Of a stretch of 64,000 nucleotides of DNA, positions 11,001-21,611 are shown one piece after another; the first letter of the stretch is position 1, and every line of letters starts with the position of its first letter. The notes under the pieces were generated by a model that was given only the letters and a program-made list of their open reading frames with translations, was not told the origin of the DNA and ran no database searches. This stretch comes from Niebla homalea (Eukaryota; Ascomycota; Lecanoromycetes; Lecanorales; Ramalinaceae). The stretch covers positions 124,001 to 188,000 of the forward strand of contig JAHGAU010000033.1 of NCBI GenBank assembly GCA_019925105.1, given 5' to 3'. The position numbers and the translations under genes were made by a program.

Positions 11001-14000
11001 GGGCACTGCCATCAAGACCAGAGAATCCTGTCCTGCGGAAGATTGCGTCCCACGCAGACTCTGGCAGAAATGGGCCATCTCTTCTTTCTGATTCTTCTCC
11101 CAGCCACCACCCTGCGCGGATTGCAAGAAACGAGTCAGCTCCTACACATGTGCCAGTTAAGGCAACTCTCACCTGGCAAAGTGCCAAACACCAACAGGTT
11201 CGATAGCAACTGGCTCGTTATTTCGGCAACCACAGCCTTACCGCCAGGCCTAAGCAACTTTCGCGCATTTCGCATCGTGGTGTCCATGTGAGCCGTAGCG
11301 TGAAGTACATTGGCCGCGATGATCAAATCATAATTCTCAAGCTCGAACCCTTGAGCAACAGGGTCTTGCTCAATGTCTAGCTTACGGTAACTCACCTTGT
11401 CACTCCACAAAGCTTGCTGTTTTTTCGCACGATCAAAGAATGCGATGGATATATCTGTGAAATCGTAATGTGAAAAATCCTGTCCGAGAGCCAGTAGGAT
11501 TGATGTCGTGGTCGCACCCGTCCCGGCACCAATCTCCAGGATTCGCATGTTCGGTTTTTGGTGAGCGAGCGTGGCCACCATATGGGCACAAGAAGCGTTT
11601 ATCACCTTCATACCTTCATGATCCCGGTAAAAATTGCTGAGTCCATGGTCTTGTACCATCATCGAAAGCGGGTCGGTTTCCCCGGTCATTATGGAGACCA
11701 GATTCTCGCCTATATTTTGAACCATTCGAGCAGTCTCGTTAGAGACGAACCCATCAAGAAATCCTGCCTTGTCATTATCAGTACAATCTAACCAATCCGG
11801 GGTCTGGAATGCCAAAGTGCCATGCTGGCCCTGCTCGAGTAGTTGTCTCAATACTCGGTGATACTCTCCCAAATGCGATTTAGGAATGACCATGTTGCTT
11901 TGCGTTAGAGTCCGAAAAGCTGATCGGATGTAGTGAAACGCGGCTTTCTCGAGGTCCTCTATTTGGTTCAAGACGGGCTGTGTACTGGATCGCTGAGTGA
12001 AAATGCTAGTGTACTCTTCGCGGCTTATAATATCAAGACAAGGCTGCCATTGCAAGCGGTAGCAGAGCCCTCGATCGTAAGACGCTGTAGTTGTGGAGTC
12101 CTGACCAGGCACCAGGGAACCAACAAAGCCTTGAATTTGCATGAGGGGTTTTGTTTCATCCCTGGCACTGGTGAGAAACAACCCTGCATGAACGTCCGAA
12201 TTAAGATCGCAAAAGGGTCGATGCCTTGTCGCAAACACACGGAAATCTGCACCAGGCTTGCAGAACAAGTCATTGTCGATGGTAATCTGATTGAAGAAGG
12301 TTGGTACATGTAGATCAGAGCCTGACATGTCTCCACCAACGTTGGCAATCTCGATGACCTGGAGGCAAGCGTCAAACGTTGTAGGATGTATCAACAAAGG
12401 TGACTCAAACCCATGTGGCATGGTTTTTGAGCTGTCTTGAACTATGATGGTTCCAACGGCATGGTCTTTGGAAGCTTGTCCATCCTGGAAGTTTTGGAAG
12501 GTTGGTCCAAAATTAAGACCTGCCCGGGAGAATCGAGCGTACACATCTTCGCGACTGACAACTTTGTTGCAGATGGAATGGAAGTCGGCGACTGCCCCAT
12601 GGTGTTGATCTTGCTGTCCAGTGAGGTATCTCTCACCATTCACGGGATTCACTCCACTTTCATTCCGGTCGATAGAAGCTAGACCCCGACAGTGTTCTGT
12701 CCAGCCGCTCTCCTGCGTCCAGGAAGAGACCGCAAACTCCATCCAGTGGTCGCGACTCTCTTCTTGCGGCCGCATAGTGAAGGAAACCTCAGTAGCATGT
12801 TCTTCCGAGAGCATCATCGGACGAGCGATCTTGACCTTGCGCAACCTGTATTGCGAAATGGAGGTACTCGTGACATTTCGCATGTGATTGTATTGCGAAG
12901 TGGCTTCGAGGGCCATCGAGAGATAGCCAGTAGCAGGAAAGATCACACTACCCTGGACCGTATGGTCGTTCAACCAGGGAACGTCAGCCAGACGGATCAA
13001 GTTGCGCCATCGCGGTTCACTTTCACTCATGTCGTCTACAAGGCTGCCTAACAAGTCATTGCGCGGGAATCGTTTCAGGCGATGGTTCAAGCTAAGACGA
13101 GACTCATGCCAATATTTTCTGGCATGATTCCATGGGTACGACGGCAGGTCGTGGAGAGGCTCGAGAGGAGGAACTCCCTCCGTAAAATTGTTGATTGCCG
13201 GAAGACTGAGTGTACAGCCGAGACCATGTAATGCAGAGGCCAAAGAAAGAGTTGTCAAGCCTGCGTCACGGTGGCGGACCAAGCTTGGGAGGTATCGAAT
13301 GTCAGAAGCCCAGCTGGGATTATCCTTTAGAATATCCTGAATGGGAGACTTGAGGGTCGAATGGGGACCAATCTCTACCAGTACGTCTGGGCCTTTCGCC
13401 TGAGCATACATGCTCTGAATCCCATCCACGAATTGAACAGGACGCGTCATATTTTGGACCCAATACGTTGCGGTGAGATCTGCCGTATCGATCTGGCGAC
13501 CTGTAACAGACGAGAAAAATTGCACGCCTGGACTTCTCCTCGGTTCGATAGACTTGATTGCAGTGAGGTAGTCTTCAGCGATATCGTGCATGTGCGGTGA
13601 ATGATATGCTACATCGACCTGTAGTCGGCGATTAAGCAGCTTTTCGTCTTCAGCGGTGCTCCGAATCTCTGCAATTGCTTGTGAATCTCCAGAAACGGTC
13701 ACGAGGGAAGGACCATTGTTACATGCGAGGACGATGTGAGAAGAACCGAATCTTTTGATCATCGGTCGGACCTTGGCGGGAGTCGCACCGATGGCTAACA
13801 TACTCCCCGGCCGCTCTGGTCGTCTCTCTTTTAATGTTGCAGCAAGTGCACCGCGATGATAAGAGACCTGCATACACTGATCCAGGGTCAAGGCCCCAGC
13901 GGCATAGGCTGCACTGATCTCGCCACTGGAATGACCCACAACCGCTGACGGTCTGATATTCCAAGATGCGAGCAAGCTAACCAGAGCAATCTGGATCGCT

Positions 14001-16304
14001 GTGGTGGCAGGCTGACTAATGTACGCTCGATCTATCAACGTCGATTTCGCATCCTTGGCCAACTCATCTGATGGAGGTTAGTCTACCAAATGATTTCCAT
14101 AGTGATTGCTCAATCATACCCAGAAGTGACCACTCTGCTCCGATGGCTCGTAAGACTTGGTCGGCTTCGTGTAGAGCATCTCTAAATATGGGATACTGAA
14201 GCAGCGCTCTACCCATAGCAAACCACTGGGACCCTTGACCGGTGAACACAAATGCAACGTCTGTTTTGTCTGATGCCTTGGTAGGTTCGGCATCAGATGA
14301 AAGCAGAGTTTCGCAGAGCTCGGTGCCTGTCGTCGCCGAAACGGCGGCTCTCCACTCAAGCAACGACCGTCGCTGGCCAAGGGTATATGACAGTCGTTCC
14401 AGAAATGATTCATCGGCAAGATCTTCGCGCTCGTCAAGATATGTCGCTAACCTCGGCAATTAGCATCCAAGAGCAATGTCCTCAGTCCAATTTTCGAGCA
14501 CTGACCTATTCCATGCATCTGTGTTTTCAGACTGCTTTTGTCATTAGCGCTAAAGATGAAGAGTCGCCTTTGTGATTCATTCGCATGAGCTGTTAGAGTC
14601 CCGTTGGCTTGTAGACCGTCGACTTCGCGAAGATCAGAGTCTTGGCTAGTCATATTGGCCTCGTAGCTAGGCTTCGCCAGACCGTTGAGGTGTTCTGTTT
14701 TATTCTCATACCCTTCCAGAATCACATGTACATTGGTTCCTGTGTTGAGGTTAGTGCGGCATTGCAATCCACACACGGAATACGATACCTCCGAAACCAA
14801 AGTTGTTTATGGATGCTCGCCGTGGGTACGATCTTCGCCAAGGCGTCAGAGACGTACAAACCTGCGCTTGATCATTCATACTGTCCTCTTAAGCAGGGAT
14901 GTCTTTACGCACCTTCAGCCTCCAAGCTTCCAGAGGAATATCCTTGTTTGGCTTTTCGAAGTTGATGTTTGGGGGGATGATTCGGTGCTCCAACGCGAAA
15001 ATACTCTTGACCACCGCTGCAAGTCCGCTAGCAGCCTCAAGATGTCCGATATTTGTCTTTACTGAGCCAACAATAACAGGGTCATCGGCTGTTCGGTTCG
15101 CACAAAAGACACTTGATATGGCTTCCGCTTCGATAGGGTCTCCAGCAGCAGTACCAGTGCCGTGGGCCTCAACATAGTCTGTGTCAAACGGATCTAGGCC
15201 CGCCTTATCATACACCGATCTCATCAATCGAACTTGCGCGTCTTTGCTTGGAAAGGTGATACCATTGGTTCTGCCATCCTGGTTGGTACCGGTATTCCGG
15301 ACCACAGCTCTGATATGGTCACCATCGCGGATCGCGTCCTGAAGGGGTTTTAGAAGAACGCTCGCAACGCCCTCCCCACGACCATAACCGGTGCCTCTGG
15401 AGTCATAGGTATAAGATCTCCCATCCTCTCCGAAGAGTCTTGGGTTGTCAGCCTATTCACTCTCCAATGGCAAATGGGAAGACTTTGTACCTCAGCATGC
15501 TCATTCCTACCATCGTATCTGGGCTGAGCATGATATGGGAGCCACACACGATTGCCTGCTTGTTTTCACCACTTCGTAGGCTATTGCAAGCGATGTGGAG
15601 TGCGACTAAACTAGAAGAACACGCGGTATCCATTGTGATACTTGTTCCTTTGAGATTGAATACATAGCTGATTCGATTCGAAAGCATGTTCGCAGAGATG
15701 CCTGTGGCTTGATAGATCGGAACGTCGTCGACATCTTTCTGGAGGATGCTGGTGTAATCGATCGAGGAAGCCCCCACGTACACCCCAGTCTGTGTCCCGC
15801 TGACTTGTTCGAGGCCAATGCCGGCTAGAGATCCTCATCAGCATAGGTTACGGGAGCTCAGGGCTGTTATACCGTTCTCAAGAGCTTCATATGTGGTCTC
15901 CAACAAGAGCCGTTGCTGAGGATCTATAGCCTACCCCTAGGTCAGCGTTTCCTTCCCGTGCGCGCGTTGAATAATACCTTGGCCTCGTTGGGACTTATCC
16001 CAAAAAACGGGGCGTCGAAGAGTCCAACATCCTGCTTGAGAAAATGGGCTCCCTTCGAGTTGAACTGTATAGGCATTCAGTTCTGCTTCTGAAAACCAAT
16101 CGATGCACCCACACAGCCAGTTTTGGAAGGATTGGGATGGAAGTATGCCGATGCAGTGAACCTATCGGCTGGCATCTCCGACCATGCAGACCCCCCTGAA
16201 CAACACATGTCCCACAGGTTCCTTGCACTGGTGGCTTCACCTGGAAACCGTCCAGCTAGCCCAATTATCGCTATAGGCATCATGCTGCAGCCGGGGTATT
16301 CCAT
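8072..16304 (-). CDS. Highly reducing polyketide synthase, KS-AT-DH-MT-ER-KR-ACP
   Basis: Iterative type I synthase that builds a reduced, C-methylated acyl chain from malonyl-CoA, NADPH and SAM. Exon model (minus): 16304-16113, 16064-15978, 15930-15873, 15824-15491, 15438-14913, 14861-14789, 14739-14502, 14451-14120, 14067-11173, 11111-9363, 9321-8072; 7734 nt, 2577 aa, exact frame. Motifs in order: KS DTACSSS, EAHGTGT and KTNIGHLEAASG (residues about 10-440); AT FTGQGSQ and GHSSGE (about 565-880); DH HTVQGSVIFP and FDACLQ (about 945-1230); methyltransferase EIGAGTGATT (near 1475); ER HAAAGGVGQ (about 1840-2150); KR TGGTGGLG and YAASN; ACP GLDSL near 2520. All catalytic signatures are intact. 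There is no thioesterase or reductase release domain. The ER-KR intron (9362-9322, 41 bp) is the least certain junction. The frame is open upstream of the chosen ATG to about 16463 without another ATG, so a short upstream exon is possible. Confidence 0.95.
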
Positions 16305-16929
16305 AACGTCTTCGATGTGAAAGGCACTCGGTATAGCGTTGACCGACAGTTCACCAGGTGGCAGGGTTGTCGAGACCGATCCAGTATTAATATGATATGC
16401 CTGCCAGTCACTAGCAAGTACGAGACAGGCTTGATAAAAAGTCCACGATCCGAAGTCAAGAAGTCATTGCCTCCCTTTGGTCCGAATTAGACGGTTTCTA
16501 AGGGGGGTGGGTGAATGATCTCCATGTCCGCAAGCCATGATATATGATCCGGGGCCAGCTTGGCCTTCGCGTCTGATGATCCCACTTTAAGATGAGTCGT
16601 GACCCCAGCTGAACATTACGGAATGTGTCATACACAAGTCATGAAGATCCACCCTTGCGAATGGTAAGCGGATTCTCTATACAAGATTAGTGCTGCAAGA
16701 CAGGAAGTATATACGTTGACATGCGGTCTTAGATTGTGATTGGTGTACTTTTTTTTTTGCGCCATGGAAGGAATAAGCGAATAAAACGAAAAGAGAATGC
16801 GCTAAATTCCTGACCGACCGGTTCCGGACATGATGTTTGGATCGAGAACACGGCCTTACAAGCTAGGGGGAACAAAGGTGGCCAAAGTTACAATGTTTCC
16901 TATCTGAAAGTTTCCATTCGAGCCACTCA
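16305..16929. promoter_or_regulatory. Synthase promoter / hydrolase 3' region
   Basis: 625 bp between two minus-strand genes. The 160 bp nearest the synthase stay open in the synthase frame (no ATG), so they may be 5' UTR or an unrecognised exon. A TATATAC stretch lies near 16711 and a T10 run at about 16749-16758. No separate gene is seen. Confidence 0.4.
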
Positions 16930-17786
16930 CTATGCCATAAGTGAGTCTTGAGATGGGCGTAGAACTCTGCGTATGGCTTCTGCCATGACTGCGGTGGTCT
17001 CCAGATCCCAGGGTATTGTATGACCACCTTTGTGGTAGATGAGAGAGGCTGAGGACTCTTCGCAGAGATCGTACATCATTCTGCTTGCCTGGCGTCCAGG
17101 ATCCTCCCCACCGAGAATATGGGCTGTTGGGATAAGAATGCGGTCTGTCGTCTCGTTTGGCAGTACGACATCGTTCTTATCCCATCGGAAGGGAGGCACG
17201 CCACAGATAAAGATGGCAAATTGAAATGGCCACCCCTTCCCTTGGGACTTCTGACGCAGCATCAGGGCAGCGGCAAGGGAGGCTCCTTCAGAGAAACCCA
17301 GGATACCATCATACGGAACCTGGCGGTGCTGGGCCAGATGCTTCTCCAGGAAGTCACAGGCTGTTGAAGAGTTGACACTCGCCATTCCCGTCTCTCGCAG
17401 AGCGCGGCCAAAGGCTTGGGACGATAGAGCCTGTTCGGCAAGCGATGCGGAAAGTCCTGCAACTTGGTTGATGTGAGGTGCGTCCTTGGCAAAGAAGCGG
17501 TAGAAAGGCCCTTCGTATTGTTGGCCCAGTCCAAGGGCAGGTGGCGCTTGGACGGGGCCGTTCAAGAAATGGAAGTGAATTTCGGTGGTCTTGGTCAGCT
17601 CGTAGATAACTGGAGCTGAGAAAGAGGTCGCACGTTAGCAGGGAGCAGATGGGGCTCTGATCGAGTCGTTCATACCAAGTTGAGTCTGGAGGATCTGTTC
17701 GAGATGTCAGTTGGCGCTGTCAGGTCGATGGGGAGACCCACATCGCCACTTGCCCCGCCACCATGGAGGCAAAGTATCTCGATCAT
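16930..17786 (-). CDS. FSH1-family serine hydrolase (LovG-like, probable polyketide release enzyme)
   Basis: Model: exons 17786-17742, 17694-17676 and 17615-16930; 750 nt, 249 aa. The start MIEILCLHGGG is the usual first beta strand and oxyanion-hole segment of FSH1 alpha/beta hydrolases, and LNGPVQAPPALGL follows. Catalytic triad as read: Ser about 130 in GFSEG, Asp about 193 in LGGEDPG, His about 220 in KGGHTIP. Length is normal for the family. In fungi such stand-alone hydrolases, LovG being the known case, unload reduced polyketides from synthases that lack a release domain. This gene lies directly upstream of such a synthase on the same strand, so I infer that role. A general esterase is the alternative. 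The 19-nt middle exon is unusually small but is supported by frame and family alignment. Confidence 0.85.
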
Positions 17787-18847
17787 GGCTCTTCACAGTG
17801 AGACTTGTTCGCTTCTGCAAAAGAGCTTGAGATGCGAATGAGATAGGCAGCACTGATGGCGAGCCCGCAGGCTCTGTGGTTGTATCAATACCGTTTCGAA
17901 ACGCGCAACGAGAAAGAGGTCACTTTCAAGTGGTGGGGGCGAGGAGAGGTGCAATGTATTATTGTGCATGGACGACTTTTGGATCCAGATAGACTTGCAT
18001 GTCGGAGATCTACCCCCACATTCCCAAATTGCTGGTGATTTGGAATTTTTCTTGGATTATCAGAATCGTTAAAATCACAGAACAGCCTGGTACTTAACAA
18101 CCACGCCTCAAGGATCATTCATAGTATCATACTTGAATATGGTCTTCGTAAAGGCTAGAAGCTCTTGTATCAGTATTACCTTATTCTGAGCATATATGAT
18201 TGAAGTATAAGAAGTTCTTATGTAGATAGAACGTGTAAATTCTAGACCTCGTAACTACCCCGCAGTGTGCAAAATCTCAAATTCTTGAATCCGAAAATTC
18301 CCGAAACACGAGTGATGAGGCGGCCTTCATGCGACCCTGAACTGCGATTTCCTTTTTTGGAAGGATTTGTCGAAGGCCTCAGGTACATTTGCTCGGATTT
18401 GCTCGACCTTGAGCTGCACCTTGCTGGTAGATCGGCGCAATCTATACTCTATCGTGCGGGCCAAGGAATGGTTATGTGCTGCATAGCGGATGAACTCGGG
18501 ACCCACTTGTCTGCATGACAACAGCGTATTCAAGAAGCCGATCTTTGGACTCGATGATGCCTAGATACCCATTCCGTGCCTAGCCAGCAGTACCAGATGA
18601 TCTTGGTCGCGATAGTCGCTTCCCTTTTCCCCTATATTCGTGCGATAGTCAGCAGAGTCCGCCCATAACTTTTGGATTGCAGCAAGGCCTTCGCATGCCT
18701 ATCTGTGGCCCTAATCCACTTCTTCAACTCACGTATCCCTCCTCGACTGTACATGAGTGGCTAGTGGGCTTCTGTCGAGGACTCCCCATTGCAAATTCTA
18801 CAATTAGCCCTCACACACTCGTCAAGACATAACATCTAACAAGCAAT
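17787..18847. promoter_or_regulatory. Divergent promoter region, hydrolase/glycosyltransferase
   Basis: 1.06 kb between the start codons of two divergently transcribed cluster genes. No convincing reading frame lies inside it. This is the natural place for shared control of both arms of the cluster. No operator could be assigned by eye. The last 60 bp before 18848 are rich in CA and CT, typical of fungal core promoters. Confidence 0.45.
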
Positions 18848-20898
18848 ATGCCAAGTCAAACAACCCCTCCCGCGGCAATGCCGTCGCAGCTTATAGATGG
18901 AAAATGGCGAATTGAGCCGCTAAAAGAACATCACCACCAAGTGGAAGCGCGCAGAAGATACAGCTACGTGTCATTGATGCCCAAATTGGCCTTGTTCTGT
19001 CTTTCCGCAGACTGCTTATATCTGTCCTATCGAATTTTACTGGTCCAGAGGGCGTCGCGGGTGGACACTACGGTTTACATCGCACTCTTGATTGAGATTG
19101 CTTTCGCAGGTCATTCTGAACCTGTCCGGGCTGAGGTTTGTGCTGACTGTTGCCAGCAACGTCGGCGCTTCTGCATTTGCAGTCTCTATCTGCCTGGGGC
19201 AAAGCTAAGTTCCAGCTCCCTCTTCGGTTGCACGGCACCGAGTTGCCTACCGTGGATGTCTTTCTTCCTTGTTGCGGCGAGAACCTGGACGTCATCATGA
19301 ATACCGTGCGGGCAGCCTGTGCTCTAGACTACCCTTCCGAACAGTATCGCGTCATCGTGCTCGATGATGGTCGTTCGGAACAAGTACACGATGGTGTCAA
19401 CAGCCTTGTTCGTGAAAAGGATTGTAAGAACCTTCATTACACTTCCAGAAACATCAAGATCCAAGCCTTCTCGAGAGCAGCCAACTTGAACTTTGGTCTT
19501 GAGTATGCTGCCACACTTGAATCTGGGCCATCAGACTACATTGCCGTGCTGGATATAGATATGATCCCATTACCGTACTGGCTTCGAGCTATGCTTCCAT
19601 ATATCGTACAGGATGCCAAAGTCGCACTGGCAAATCCTGCCCAACGGTTCTACAACATTCCTGACAAAGATCCTTTCGCACAGAATACGGACATTGTCTT
19701 CGATGGCATGGAGACCGTCAAAGACTGTGTCTCAGCTTCCTGGTGTATGTGCCGTCTTTTTCTCCTTTCGTGTCCACCGCGATCGAAAGATCCCCAGCAG
19801 TCGCATCGAGGATTGCTCCCAATAATCTCCCTCTCATACCGAAGCTAAGCAAGTTGCCTAGGTACCGGGACTGGCTTCGTGGTCAGACGCCAGGCGATGG
19901 CTCAGATCCACTGGTTTCCCACTGCCAATCACAACGACGACATCATGACTTCGATGTATCTCACTGCAGCGGGATGGAAGATTGCATATGTACCAGAAAC
20001 CGTTCAGTGGGGGCTTGTACCAGATACGGTCAGGAAGCATGTCCGACAACACACCCGCTGGACCGCGGCTTTCATCTACACTATTTCTGGCCTGTGGAAC
20101 CAGCGAACCAAGGGCCATGCGACTTTACAACAACGCATAGGAGCTACGACGCCAGCGATGGTAATCGTTTTTACAAATGCCATCATCGCTTTCAGCGCTG
20201 TCGCAGTACCCTATATTATGCTGAGCGGGACTCCCACGGTCGCATACCAGTCCCTCGAAGAGTTGCGCAAATTGCTTTTGTTGGAAAGTCTCTCCTTTCT
20301 TGCTGCATTTTCTGCTGGGCTTGCCAGATCCCGAGCTGGCCGCGGTAACGGGGAGATCTTTCTGAGCTGGGAGCAAGTTGGCCTTGCACCTTTCCAGATT
20401 TTTACAATCCTGAAGACCACTTCCTCCGAGCTCTTTGGTTCAAAAGCACAAGCCTTCGCTCCAGAGGCTACGCCCAAGTCATCTAAACCTCCACTGTGGA
20501 GCCGCGCCGCGATTCAAGTCGTCAACGTTGACCTCCTTGCTCACACGTTTATCCTGTCGCTTCAATTGTTTGCCGGCTACATCGGATGGCATGCAGTCTC
20601 AGCTGGCTCTGGCAAGGCTTTGCTTCCTAATATATTATCCAAAGGAGGATTTCCTGCTGTCTTTCTTCTCTGGGCCAGGTATATCCTTCGGACTGCACCA
20701 CGCATCTCTCATCTTTTCAGAGGCCAACCTTTGTGCTCATCGCCAGCGAGTCTTCTCACACCTGACGTACAAAGTGGTGTGGCTTACCCGTCCGATAGAG
20801 CTAAGGATGCTGGCAGGACTAGACCAGCGCAGACATACGCCATTATAGCTGTTCTATATCACAGTGTAGTGCTAATATCTGTTTGGCTGTGGATCTGA
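18848..20898 (+). CDS. Cellulose-synthase-like glycosyltransferase family 2, membrane protein
   Basis: Exons 18848-19109, 19157-19744 and 19862-20898; 1887 nt, 628 aa, exact frame. The first intron ends in GCTGAC..TTGCCAG and the second starts GTATGTG. The N-terminus is cytosolic and has two membrane segments (residues about 45-65 and 75-100). The catalytic domain follows: TVDVFLPCCGE, VLDDG (about 155), the DID metal site (about 220), NHNDD as acceptor-site acid (about 307) and RQHTRW (about 347), the QxxRW signature of processive transferases. At least four more membrane segments follow, ending in VLISVWLWI. The family moves sugar from a nucleotide sugar, often making beta-linked chains at the membrane. 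It is divergent from the hydrolase and synthase and co-directional with the acyltransferase. Substrate is unknown; I infer glycosylation of the released polyketide or synthesis of a glycan partner. Confidence 0.88.
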
Positions 20899-21611
20899 GA
20901 AAGCTATTGAGGGGTCGCATTTCTTGGCAACAGATCGTAGCTGTAGGAGCGAGGTTATCATCAAGTGGCTCTGTAGCCGACGCCGAATGATGGTCAGCCT
21001 CATCGAGCTATTGGTCGTGCCGGTGCTGGCCGAAGTGAGGGGTTTTATTCCATCCATAGCAGGCCGGCATCACAGGCAGCCGCGATCACCGAACGAACGA
21101 CCAATCTTGCCGAGCAGATCACGCCATTCAAACGTGTGGAATGGATGCAGCCTTAGTTGATTAGCACAATACACCACGATACGCCCAAAACTGCTGATCT
21201 CTTTCCGTTCTCGTCAACTACCCACACCGACCTTGACCGACGGCCAAGTCGGGTTATAGTCATCGGCTCTACTGCAGATAGTAGCCAGATGTACTGTGTA
21301 CTCAATGATGTCACATTCTGGAGATGGCCGGTATTTTGGGCATGCCCACTGCTAGTGTATGTCTCAATACTCTCTAAAACCTTTCCAGCAACTTTCTGAT
21401 GTGCAAGGACAATATTATGTGAGCTAATTGAATGATCCATCGCTACTGGTAAATAACTACAGTCGACGCAGAAAACCAGCAAGACAGGGACAAGGCATTG
21501 GGTCTTGCCGTGATCATTGACGGTTCGAGAGAAGACGAAACTCCTCCGAGCGAGGTGACGCCCCTTTGACTCTTGCTCTTTCCTTCTCGGCAACTCTGGT
21601 CAATCTGGAAG
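20899..21611. other. Intergenic region before the acyltransferase
   Basis: About 710 bp between two plus-strand cluster genes. A minus-strand frame of 146 codons (21153-21593) has no recognisable domain and overlaps the acyltransferase start region, so I treat it as chance. It would hold the glycosyltransferase terminator and the acyltransferase promoter. Confidence 0.4.

Noticed and set aside
11933..13051. Plus-strand frames of 119-126 codons within the DH region
   Set aside because: Antisense to the intact synthase exon 14067-11173.
14064..15783. Apparent stop codons and frame changes in the KS-AT part
   Set aside because: Each break is explained by a short GT-AG intron that restores the conserved KS or AT sequence, so the gene is not a pseudogene.
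21153..21593. Minus-strand frame of 146 codons before the acyltransferase
   Set aside because: No domain, and it overlaps the likely promoter and 5' end of the acyltransferase.
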